This document shows positions 15,783 to 23,394 of a stretch of 23,803 bases of DNA, piece by piece. Every line of letters starts with the position of its first letter. The stretch's first letter is position 1. The notes under the pieces were generated by a model. That model was not told the DNA's origin. It saw nothing but the letters and a program-made list of their open reading frames with translations, and did not search any database. Location: the NCBI GenBank assembly GCA_023441255.1, contig JAEZPW010000302.1, positions 1 to 23,803 of the forward strand, read 5' to 3'. The stretch comes from Acidobacteriota bacterium (GTDB taxonomy: Bacteria; Acidobacteriota; Terriglobia; Terriglobales; Acidobacteriaceae). A program made the position numbers and the translations under genes.

Positions 15783-16034
15783 TGAATACTCTAGTTCGGC
15801 GGGCGAGTCATTGCTTGGCCAGCAATAACGCCGGATTCGTCCGCCAGCTGAATCCTACCGTGCTGCCTGCCTTGAGCGGTAACGCCACAATCGGGAAGCG
15901 GACAACAAAACAAATCCATCAACGCTTTCCTGCCAACGCTTGTCTGTGCTGTGAATCGCAACTCAACAATCTCCAGATTCCGCGAACCAAGAGAAATGCT
16001 TGCAAGCGCAGCCCGCTTTCGTACACTAGCGCGT
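15783..16034. other. Intergenic region before the TPR/J gene
   Basis: These 252 bases hold an open frame (15779-16189) that reads as low-quality protein and overlaps the next gene, so I do not call it. Apart from the promoter at 16000 I see no repeat, RNA gene or terminator. Confidence 0.5.
16000..16027 (+). promoter_or_regulatory. Probable promoter giving a leaderless transcript
   Basis: TTGCAA (16000-16005) and TACACT (16022-16027) are separated by 16 bases. Only seven bases separate the -10 from ATG 16035, so transcription would start at or next to the A of the start codon. No ribosome site precedes that ATG, which fits a leaderless mRNA. Confidence 0.45.
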
Positions 16035-18131
16035 ATGCGCATCTTCTCAGATTCGATCCACCTAATTGGAAAAGGCAGAAAGCGGCCGTACGAAATCGTG
16101 GCAGAAGCTCTGGAAGCATGGCAGGCGGGCAAAGCTGCGCGTGCAGAAAAGCTCTTCGGCCAAGGGATCGAGGCGTATCGGCGCGATGAGCCAGACGGAC
16201 TCGATTTCGCGTTGGGGCGATGTGGTGCGTTCTATCTCGATCAAGGGCGAGTTGACGATGCTGAAAAGATGCTGAAACAAGCGATCGAACTGAAGACGGA
16301 CATCCCGGCGATCTGGTCGGATTACGTGCGTATCGTCGCCGAGCGTCAGGACTTCGCGGCCTTTACGAACTTGGCTGAGAAGATGAGCGGCTGCTTGCGC
16401 GACGGCTTTACGGCTGAGTTTTTCCTCGCACACGCGCGGGCAGCCGCGCGCAAAGGTGCCAGCGAATTCGCGGAGCAGATTGCTAAGTGGGTTGTTGAGC
16501 GGTCGACGCGCAAAGCAGACCAGGAAGGTCGCTGGGCGGCGATCGGCGACCTAGGCAGAATCTGGGAACGGGACGGTCGCGTTGAAGAGGCCATCAGTTT
16601 ATGGCGGCAGGCCTTTGACGAGGGCAGCCGTGATGGGGAAACGATCACCCGTCTGTCCATGCAACTGGAAAAGGCGAAGGACTATGGGGCAGCGATGCAG
16701 CTCATCCGCACAGCTCTCACTCGAACACTTCCGGCCAACTTGGAAGAATCTCTACGAAAACGTCTGGTACGTTGCGAGGAGAAGGCTAGCCCTAAAGGTG
16801 CGAAGAAGAAACGCAGTGAGGTTTTGCCCTACTCGATTCGCCACGACTCACCTCTGTTTGAGTCCGCCTATCATATCCGACTGAAAAGTTCGGTCGATGA
16901 CATGCTGATCGTGAACAACGCACTGCGCTGCCTCATCAGTTCAAAGGAAGTCTCCACCCTGATTGACTTTGATATCGAGAACGGCACGGAGATACGTCGG
17001 GTTGACAACTTGCCCGTGTTCGGTAGTACGCATTTTGCGCCCGATGGCCGCAGCATTGGAGAACGGCGAACTGCGGCGGTCGGCAAAGGACCCACGCTGC
17101 TGCGATTCATGAGTGCGGACGGGCGGGTAGTGGCAGAATCGGCGGTGCCAGACGCCACTTCGGAAATTGCCTTGGGTCCAGACCTCTGGTACGTGGGGTG
17201 CCGCAACGGGTTCCTGTACGGCTTCGGCCTCGACGGACGGCAGCGCTGGGCATGGGAAACGCCAGGTGCGAGAGATTCCAATGACGGCCCGTATTTCCGT
17301 CCGTGCCCCTATTACGTCTCCTCGCAGGGCTCCTTCGCGGCCGTCTCCAGCATGGGAGATGTTTATGCGGTGACGCCTGATGGCAGGACGCTATGGCATG
17401 CACGGCTTCCCAACGAGCACGAGACGAAGTGGGACTTCACCATTCCGATTTCCAGCACGCAAGGCCACGAGGAACCCTATCGGGTTCTGGGATTATCGCC
17501 GAAGGCTTCGTCGCAGGAAGTGAAGTCAGCCTATCGGCGCTTGGCGCTAGCCACCCATCCTGATCGCAACCCCGACGATCAAGATGCGACGGCCAACTTC
17601 CGGCGGGTTCAGCAAGCGTACGAAAGGATTCTCGCTGGTCAGGCCGGCGGCGATACCGATCTTGCTGGCTTGACCTTCAGCATAACAATGCAGGGCCCAG
17701 GACCGCTCGCCAGCTTCGTGAATGCCTCCGCGACCGGTGTCCTCGTGGGGTCTTCGCAAGGGCGAATCTACTCGTTCGATACTTACGGCAGATTGCAGGA
17801 CGCGCGCGTGCTGGGAGACGGTCAGGTGCGGGTCGCGCTTCGATCCGACGGGAGCATTGGAGCAGCTTGGTGTAGTGATGCACTCCTCTGCTTCCAGGGA
17901 AACAAGATCATCAACGCCACGGAATCAGTGGAATGGCCGCGCGACCTGACCATGTGGGGGGACGACATCGTTCTGTGGCGTCGCAATGCTCTGCAGATCA
18001 TGGACAGCTATGGGCGGCTTCGCTATGCAGTCGAGTTCTCAAAGAGTGTGGGATCGGTCGTGGCTCAAGGCGATTTTCTGTTGTGCGCAGCCGGCCCGCT
18101 CATCGCTTTTCGACGACACTGTAATCAGTGA
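16035..18131 (+). CDS. TPR / beta-propeller / DnaJ-domain fusion protein, 698 aa
   Basis: The N-terminal part (about 15-260) contains TPR-like helical pairs such as ALEAWQAGKAARAEKLFGQGIEAY, CGAFYLDQGRVDDAEKMLKQAIEL and IGDLGRIWERDGRVEEAISLWRQAF. Residues about 300-475 are WD/PQQ-propeller-like, with repeated YGFGLDGRQRWAWE and DVYAVTPDGRTLWHA blades. A complete J domain follows at 480-535 (YRVLGLSPKASSQEV...), with the essential HPD at 508-510. Further blades run to the end (GRIYSFDTYGRL, ALQIMDSYGRLRY). J domains recruit and stimulate Hsp70, so the protein probably delivers or senses substrates for DnaK through its TPR and propeller surfaces. No signal peptide is seen, so it is cytoplasmic. 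The start is uncertain: 16035 is favoured by a leaderless promoter, 15951 is the longest option and 15996 is a third. The fusion order is unusual. Confidence 0.88.
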   Translation: MRIFSDSIHLIGKGRKRPYEIVAEALEAWQAGKAARAEKLFGQGIEAYRRDEPDGLDFALGRCGAFYLDQGRVDDAEKMLKQAIELKTDIPAIWSDYVRIVAERQDFAAFTNLAEKMSGCLRDGFTAEFFLAHARAAARKGASEFAEQIAKWVVERSTRKADQEGRWAAIGDLGRIWERDGRVEEAISLWRQAFDEGSRDGETITRLSMQLEKAKDYGAAMQLIRTALTRTLPANLEESLRKRLVRCEEKASPKGAKKKRSEVLPYSIRHDSPLFESAYHIRLKSSVDDMLIVNNALRCLISSKEVSTLIDFDIENGTEIRRVDNLPVFGSTHFAPDGRSIGERRTAAVGKGPTLLRFMSADGRVVAESAVPDATSEIALGPDLWYVGCRNGFLYGFGLDGRQRWAWETPGARDSNDGPYFRPCPYYVSSQGSFAAVSSMGDVYAVTPDGRTLWHARLPNEHETKWDFTIPISSTQGHEEPYRVLGLSPKASSQEVKSAYRRLALATHPDRNPDDQDATANFRRVQQAYERILAGQAGGDTDLAGLTFSITMQGPGPLASFVNASATGVLVGSSQGRIYSFDTYGRLQDARVLGDGQVRVALRSDGSIGAAWCSDALLCFQGNKIINATESVEWPRDLTMWGDDIVLWRRNALQIMDSYGRLRYAVEFSKSVGSVVAQGDFLLCAAGPLIAFRRHCNQ

Positions 18132-18259
18132 AGCAGACTATTTCGCGCGCCCTACTGTGCCGTCGGACTGTAAGGTCTGGATCTGGACAGAGTCATCGCT
18201 TAGGTTGAGAAATGGCATTGTCCGCCAACGATTGCAGCATTTCCAACAGGTACCGCAGC

Positions 18260-18922
18260 TTACTGGCCTGGCCATTTGAGAACGTCGGCGATCGGTGCGC
18301 GAAGTGGTCTGGGCAAGACTATCGAGCCCAGCCCATCTCCGCCGCCAATTTCGCATCCGCGGCCTTGCAGAAACTCTCTCAGTGTCGCCGCCGCAATGTA
18401 GGCGTCGAGCATATCCTTTGCCCCCGGAGCGAAACTGCTTAGGCGAATGGTCACCGTGGTGCCATTTTCCCCTTGCAGCATGCGATACGAGGCAGAAGGA
18501 AAGACCTCATAGACGGCATGACGCGAGCCCAGTTGATTGAAGATGGCAAAACCCAACTGCATCCAGGCCGGAAACGGCGGTTGGGATGGTGTCCATTGAG
18601 GATTGGCCAGCCGATGCGCGGCAACCACCACCTCGCAGTGACGGCCAGCGCCTTGATCCTTCGGCTCGCACCGGCGCCAGCGACGACTTTTCCAATACCA
18701 TTGCCGTGGTCCAGCCAGTGGGAGGCGAGGCGCATCCACAGCGACGCTGAGATTCTTGTGGGCGGCATTGTGCCGGTCTAGGACCTCTCGTAACCCTGCG
18801 ACCACGCGATCAGGGTCCGCTTCTTCCACCCAGCCATCGTCCGCGACCGTGCCCTCTTCGTCGAGAATCGCGAACGGGCATCCACGAGAAGTTTGAACAT
18901 CCACACCGACGAAATAGTTCAT
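18260..18922 (-). CDS. DUF429-like predicted nuclease (RNase H fold), 220 aa
   Basis: The protein shows the RNase H-fold pattern of DUF429: Asp8 in VGVDVQTSRGCPFAIL, a VAVDAPRLPL strand with Asp63, YEVFPSASYRML with Glu139, and KDMLDAYIAAATLREF with Asp170/Asp173, then GGGDGLGSIVLPRPLR with Asp196. Family members are predicted metal-dependent nucleases of unknown substrate. ATG 18922 begins the clear domain start. It is convergent with the TPR/J gene and divergent from the ParB gene by 93 bases. Just after its stop a second frame reads ASKLRYLLEMLQSLADNAISQPKR and then stops. Loss of one copy of a GGCCA pentamer at the C-terminus would explain this, so the natural protein may be about 20 residues longer. 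Confidence 0.82.
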   Translation of the reverse strand: MNYFVGVDVQTSRGCPFAILDEEGTVADDGWVEEADPDRVVAGLREVLDRHNAAHKNLSVAVDAPRLPLAGPRQWYWKSRRWRRCEPKDQGAGRHCEVVVAAHRLANPQWTPSQPPFPAWMQLGFAIFNQLGSRHAVYEVFPSASYRMLQGENGTTVTIRLSSFAPGAKDMLDAYIAAATLREFLQGRGCEIGGGDGLGSIVLPRPLRAPIADVLKWPGQ

Positions 18923-19001
18923 TGGTTTCGATTCCGGTACGTGCGTCTCAAAGACAATTCCGCTTCATCATAGCGCGCCCCCGCGTAGCCGCAGGGCGTG
19001 T

Positions 19002-19007
19002 AAGGAG
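19002..19007 (+). promoter_or_regulatory. Shine-Dalgarno deciding the ParB start
   Basis: AAGGAG at 19002-19007 is eight bases before ATG 19016 but only two before ATG 19010, so 19016 is the probable start. Confidence 0.75.
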
Positions 19008-19015
19008 AAATGCCA

Positions 19016-20680
19016 ATGAGTTCACCCGAAGTAACAACCAACCCTGCACCGACGCAGGTGATTGAAGTATCCATCGACCTGATCAAGCCAAGCAAGAATA
19101 ACCCGCGCAAGGCGTTCGAGGATCTCGATGATCTCGCGAATAGCATCCGGCAGAACGGTATCCAGCAACCACTGCTCGTGCGGCCTCACCCAACGATCTC
19201 CGGCGCCTATGACCTCGTTGCCGGCGAGCGCCGTTGGCGGGCCTCGCAGCTTGCCGAGAAGCAGACCGCGCCCTGCATCGTGAGGCCGCTGTCGGACGAG
19301 GATGCCCTCGATCTGCAGATGGTCGAAAACATCCAACGCGCGAACCTCTCGCCGCTCGAAGCGGCCGAGGGCTATGCCAAGCTGCTGAAGCGCCATGGAG
19401 ATGTGGCCACCGTGGCGGCCAAGGTAGGCAAAGAGGTAGCCGAGGTCACCCGCGTGTTGCAATTAAACAAGCTAACTGCAGCCGCAAAGGAAGCGCTCGC
19501 CAAAGGCGAAATGCTTCTGGGACATGCTTACGAGCTATGCCGGCTACGGGAGCACGAACAGAAGCAGGCGCTCGATTTCCTGTTCGAAAAGGGCGACCGC
19601 GCCCCGCAGGTTCAGACGCGCGCGGGATGGAAGAGCGTCGGCCGTCGTGCCGTCCCGGTAGCCGACCTACGTGTGTGGATTCAGAACACGCTCATGCTCG
19701 ATCTGGCGAAGGCGCCTTTCGACACGGCTGACTCGACGTTGAATCCGAAGGCAGGTGCCTGCAGCGCGTGTCCACACCGGACCGGCAATGCCCCAATCCT
19801 GTTCGCCGACATCAAGAACGGAGACGTTTGCACAGTGCCATCCTGCTTTTTCGCCAAACGCAATGCAGCGCTGGACATCAAGGCGCAGGCCCTCGCGAAG
19901 GAGCATGGCCACAAATCGATCCTCAAAGTCGCGGTCGGCTGGGTCAGCGGCCACAAGGACGAATCCATACCGCCGTTTGACAAACAGGTGTACAGCAACA
20001 CCGGACTGGCGTTGATTCAGCCGGGCACGGAGTGCGAGTATACCAAGCCCGCTATGGTCGTTTATTGCGAGCGCTCGGAAAACGTCAAGGTTGGCCAGTA
20101 CGTTTCGGTGTGCACGAAGGCCGGCTATGACGGCGAATGCAAGAAGCATAACGGGCGAGTGCGGCGAGATCACATCGCCAAGCCGAAAGTCTCGCCCACA
20201 GAGCGTGCGAATCGTCGCGTCGAGACCTGGAAGAAAGAGCAACCGACGCTTGTTCTGGGGCGGATCGCGAAGGCGACGGTCGAAGCGACGAAGAAGGTTA
20301 AGCTAACGGGAACGCAGCTGAAACAGGCAATGGCCCTCGTGTGTGACGAACTGTTCGATCACGTTTACAGCGACCGCTACCGCGAGGTCGGCAAGGCTTT
20401 CGGTCTCGAAGCCGCGGCCGAAAAGAACCACAGCGGACGGGATTGGCAGGGCCCACTGGAGAAGTTCGCCGGAGATAACCCGTTCGCGAAACTCGTCTTG
20501 ACGTTCTGCGCCCACAATTTCGGCGAGCACTCAGCCTCTAAGATCCGCGAATTGGCGAAGGTCTTCAAGGTAGACGTGGCGAAGATCTCCACCGCGGCAG
20601 AGAAAGAGCTGACGACCAGAACACGCGAGGAACTTGTGCGAGCGATGGCTGCAGAGCAAAGGCGGAAGCAGCGACAATAA
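19016..20680 (+). CDS. Long ParB/RepB/Spo0J-family protein with Cys4 cluster, 554 aa
   Basis: The N-terminal ParB/Srx domain is clear: NNPRKAFEDLDDLANSIRQNGIQQPLLVRP, then AGERRWRAS at residues 69-77 (the CTP/phosphate-binding box) and ENIQRANLSPLEAAEGY. An HTH follows at about 125-155 (GDVATVAAKVGKEVAEVTRVLQL). Next come a Cys cluster C249-x2-C252-x19-C272-x4-C277 that could bind zinc, further cysteines to about 380, and a basic helical C-terminus. At 554 residues it is much longer than chromosomal ParB (about 300) and resembles the extended ParB-like proteins of plasmids and integrative elements, such as those of PRTRC-type cassettes, although no other PRTRC gene is in the window. No ParA lies adjacent. 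It is the second part of the element core, separated from DUF932 by about 12.7 kb. A role in segregation or gene regulation of the element is inferred. Confidence 0.93.
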   Translation: MSSPEVTTNPAPTQVIEVSIDLIKPSKNNPRKAFEDLDDLANSIRQNGIQQPLLVRPHPTISGAYDLVAGERRWRASQLAEKQTAPCIVRPLSDEDALDLQMVENIQRANLSPLEAAEGYAKLLKRHGDVATVAAKVGKEVAEVTRVLQLNKLTAAAKEALAKGEMLLGHAYELCRLREHEQKQALDFLFEKGDRAPQVQTRAGWKSVGRRAVPVADLRVWIQNTLMLDLAKAPFDTADSTLNPKAGACSACPHRTGNAPILFADIKNGDVCTVPSCFFAKRNAALDIKAQALAKEHGHKSILKVAVGWVSGHKDESIPPFDKQVYSNTGLALIQPGTECEYTKPAMVVYCERSENVKVGQYVSVCTKAGYDGECKKHNGRVRRDHIAKPKVSPTERANRRVETWKKEQPTLVLGRIAKATVEATKKVKLTGTQLKQAMALVCDELFDHVYSDRYREVGKAFGLEAAAEKNHSGRDWQGPLEKFAGDNPFAKLVLTFCAHNFGEHSASKIRELAKVFKVDVAKISTAAEKELTTRTREELVRAMAAEQRRKQRQ

Positions 20681-20719
20681 ACTAGCAAACGTTGCGACGC
20701 TTGTCTCTCGTGTGTGCGC

Positions 20720-22435
20720 TCATTTACGGACGAAATGCCCTTGGACGTTCCGAGCCGACTCGGGGCTGACCACTGCTTTGGGCCGGGATTCGAGGAACCA
20801 CTGTGGTATGCCCCGCTCGAACCGGGCAAGGAACGAACCCAAATCGTTCGCCGATACGGCTTCTGCGCGTTCAACCACATCGAGGGGCGGCACGTCCCGG
20901 GTAACAAGAAGTTTCACAAAGCCGGTGTGCTCGTTATTGCCCGCCTCATTGAAGAGTCGGCGACAGGCATCCGTGGCCCAGTGCCTGGCAACCCACTCTG
21001 CCTTGTGACACAACTGGTCGCAGGCTTTTTCCACGAGCCGGTCTTGCATTTCAAATGTGTTCTTGCGATGAATCGTGAAATCAGCCGCTTTGGCCTCAGC
21101 CACCACTACCACGACTTTCCCCTCCGTGGTTCTGAACATGTACACGCCATCGATCTCCCCGCAAGGCAGTTCGTGCGGCCCTTTTGCTGTTTTCCATCCC
21201 CGAGCGCGTGCAGTCGCAGCCGCATGGCTCTCCAGCTCTTCGCTAGCTTCGCGTATCAGAGCTTTCACGCTCTTGTGCGCGGCGTCTAAGCCTCGATCTT
21301 TCGCCTGCTGAGCGAGTTGTTCCATGGTGCAGCCACGTTGAGATTCGAGGTTAGCGAGAAACTGCACGATCACTCCCCGTGTCGTCGCCACTCTTTCGAG
21401 CCGATCAGGAGCGGAGGAAATATCCAGGAACGGGTAGTAGGCCGACCAGTTGAATGTGAGCGAATTCATTAGAAGACGCGCATCGTCAACCTTACGGGTC
21501 CAGGCATCGCCGGTATCGAAGAAGAAGGGGTAGCGAAACGCCCGCATCCTATCCAACCCCAGAGTGCAGTGGGCGAATAGAGCGCGTTGCTTCTTGGTCA
21601 GCTCCGTCAATTCGTAGATTCGCACGTCACGAACGGTCCTGACTGCACCCTCTGAAGCTGAGCCAAACCCGTCCTTGAAGAGCTGGAACATGTCCATTCC
21701 CGAAAAGCCCAGCACTTCTTCTTCGGCTTGCAGAAGTTGAGGCGAAAAACCAGCGGGCTCACCAGCCTTTCGCGCTTCGCGCTCTTTCTTGGCGATGATC
21801 CATTCCAGATCCAAGCTGTGCCTCGGAGTTTTGAAAAGCTTGAGTTGCTGCCCTTGTATGCTCCCGACAAGTTCGCCCCGCCGCAGTTTGAGCGCGGAGT
21901 CGGCGATCAGAATTACCTCGCTCGAAAACTCCTCAAACCAGGACAGAAACTTGGCAACATCGCGCGTTTTCTCCATATTGTTGCCAATTGCCTGGGGACC
22001 ACCCGACAGCGTTACCAACGCGTAAAGCAGCGGCACGGCCTTTCTGATGATTTTCTGGTCGAGGTTCGCCCTCACTTCACGAAGCGACGCAATCTCCTGC
22101 TGAATGAGTTTCTCCCGCCGCGCCATCAGAGATATGACCGCGGCGCCGGCCACCGGCAACTGGTCCCGCACGATCTCCAGCGCTCTCCCGCACATAGCGG
22201 AAACCAGCCTGAGGAGCGCTCGTTCTAGTTCTGGTGAACCTGCGGTGTCGGCAGGAAATTCGCAGTCAATATTCCACCGTTGCTTCAACCGCGAAAGATC
22301 GGTAATCCAAGTGAACGCTTCGAAAACGTTGAAGTAGCCGCATTGCGGACATTGCTTAATGATTTGAAAGGTGTCAGCAGATTTTTCAAACGCGATTTCC
22401 TTCCCGCAGTATCGGCAATTGCTTTGTTCAGTCAT
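20720..22435 (-). CDS. Zinc-ribbon plus PD-(D/E)XK nuclease-like protein, 571 aa
   Basis: An N-terminal zinc ribbon has C7-x2-C10-x18-C29-x2-C32 (CRYCGKEI...CPQCGYF). The long middle (about 50-400) is helical, with charged stretches and an FGSASEGAVRTVRDVRIYELTEL region. The C-terminal part (about 410-560) carries a nuclease core: Asp429 in GEIDGVYMF, then VVVVVAEAK with Glu447-Ala-Lys449, followed by a long helix MQDRLVEKACDQLCHKAEWVARHW. This is a PD-(D/E)XK pattern. It is convergent with the ParB gene (39 bases between stops) and lies 143 bases after the GIY-YIG gene on the same strand. The ribosome site is weak. I recognise no named family for the whole. A defence nuclease sensing nucleic acid through its zinc ribbon is one option. 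Confidence 0.85.
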   Translation of the reverse strand: MTEQSNCRYCGKEIAFEKSADTFQIIKQCPQCGYFNVFEAFTWITDLSRLKQRWNIDCEFPADTAGSPELERALLRLVSAMCGRALEIVRDQLPVAGAAVISLMARREKLIQQEIASLREVRANLDQKIIRKAVPLLYALVTLSGGPQAIGNNMEKTRDVAKFLSWFEEFSSEVILIADSALKLRRGELVGSIQGQQLKLFKTPRHSLDLEWIIAKKEREARKAGEPAGFSPQLLQAEEEVLGFSGMDMFQLFKDGFGSASEGAVRTVRDVRIYELTELTKKQRALFAHCTLGLDRMRAFRYPFFFDTGDAWTRKVDDARLLMNSLTFNWSAYYPFLDISSAPDRLERVATTRGVIVQFLANLESQRGCTMEQLAQQAKDRGLDAAHKSVKALIREASEELESHAAATARARGWKTAKGPHELPCGEIDGVYMFRTTEGKVVVVVAEAKAADFTIHRKNTFEMQDRLVEKACDQLCHKAEWVARHWATDACRRLFNEAGNNEHTGFVKLLVTRDVPPLDVVERAEAVSANDLGSFLARFERGIPQWFLESRPKAVVSPESARNVQGHFVRK

Positions 22436-22578
22436 TTAATTAGGAGCCCATTAAGAATTGTGTTGGGTGCTTGTCGCCAATGCTGGAAATCGCGAGCACC
22501 ACGAAGCAACGAGTCACAAACAACGCGGAGCAAGGATTCTCAGACCGCAAGTCGGTGCATTATCACAGAATCTGCAGC

Positions 22579-23388
22579 TCAGTTGCGATTCAGGCCTTGA
22601 TCTCCCCGGGTCAGCAAGAGCTGCTTCCAAAAGCTCTCCCTTCCCAGTATTACCTCGTCTGGTGTTCGGAATGGCCTATATTCCAGCAGCGCAAAACGAA
22701 AGTTCGACCGGCAATACTCAAGCTTCTTTTCACCTAGCAGCGCTTTGAGTTCCACGTTTCCACCGTGGCCCGAGTGCGCATATGAACACCATCGAGACCA
22801 GACCCCGGACTCGCCATAAGCAGACCCGACGTAACGCCTTCCTGTTTTCGTGTCTGTGATCAGATAAATCCCCTTGATGCTTTCAAGCGAAGCCTTCCAA
22901 TCTGGACGGCAGTTCCGGACCAGGGTCTCGATTTCCTCAAACGAGATGTCTATGTCTTCGTAGCCCGGAAATGGGCGGCCGGTATACGCCTCCCGTAGCA
23001 CTTCAACTACTTCGAACCTGTCGTACTGGTCTTCCATGTTGACCCGAACAAGACGCGAGTTGTAAGGCGAGCGAAGCCGTAGTCGACGGATGAAAGCCGA
23101 TCCGATGTCCGTGAGCTCTACCTCGTACCTATCAGTATGCCGAGCGATCACGCTAAACACTCCACCAAATAACCACGTTCCGGGATCGTGATAGAAATGC
23201 GCTAGGGAAAAGATCAGTGGCCGATTGAAATCGTTTCGTGATGGACGATATTCCTGCCATCCCTGCCACTCCCGTCGATCTTTCGTAAACACATCCAAAG
23301 GCTGATTGTCACCGTTCCACTGTGCGAAATGTACTTTGTAGTCTGTTAGATTCTCGATGGGGAAAACATCCTTGAGCATTATGGCCAT
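22579..23388 (-). CDS. GIY-YIG nuclease-domain protein, 269 aa
   Basis: The C-terminal GIY-YIG domain is clear: GIYLITDTKTGRRYVGSAYGE (GIY at 173-175, YVG at 186-188), Arg199 in WSRWCSYAH, and the catalytic Glu251 followed by WK in RESFWKQLL. Before it lies a domain of about 170 residues, beta-rich and full of Trp and aromatic residues (YKVHFAQWNGDNQPLDVF, LFGGVFSVI), which may bind DNA, nucleotides or modified bases. GIY-YIG enzymes with such an N-terminal domain are known as restriction-like or repair proteins. ATG 23388 is six bases after the HNH gene stop; ATG 23379 is an alternative. The two genes almost certainly form one operon with nuclease partners of different folds. The substrate is unknown. 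Confidence 0.9.
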   Translation of the reverse strand: MAIMLKDVFPIENLTDYKVHFAQWNGDNQPLDVFTKDRREWQGWQEYRPSRNDFNRPLIFSLAHFYHDPGTWLFGGVFSVIARHTDRYEVELTDIGSAFIRRLRLRSPYNSRLVRVNMEDQYDRFEVVEVLREAYTGRPFPGYEDIDISFEEIETLVRNCRPDWKASLESIKGIYLITDTKTGRRYVGSAYGESGVWSRWCSYAHSGHGGNVELKALLGEKKLEYCRSNFRFALLEYRPFRTPDEVILGRESFWKQLLLTRGDQGLNRN

Positions 23389-23394
23389 ATTGAG

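Noticed and set aside
15779..16189. Open frame of 136 codons after the second resolvase-like gene
   Set aside because: Composition is not protein-like, and it overlaps the start of the TPR/J gene, whose frame is clearly coding.
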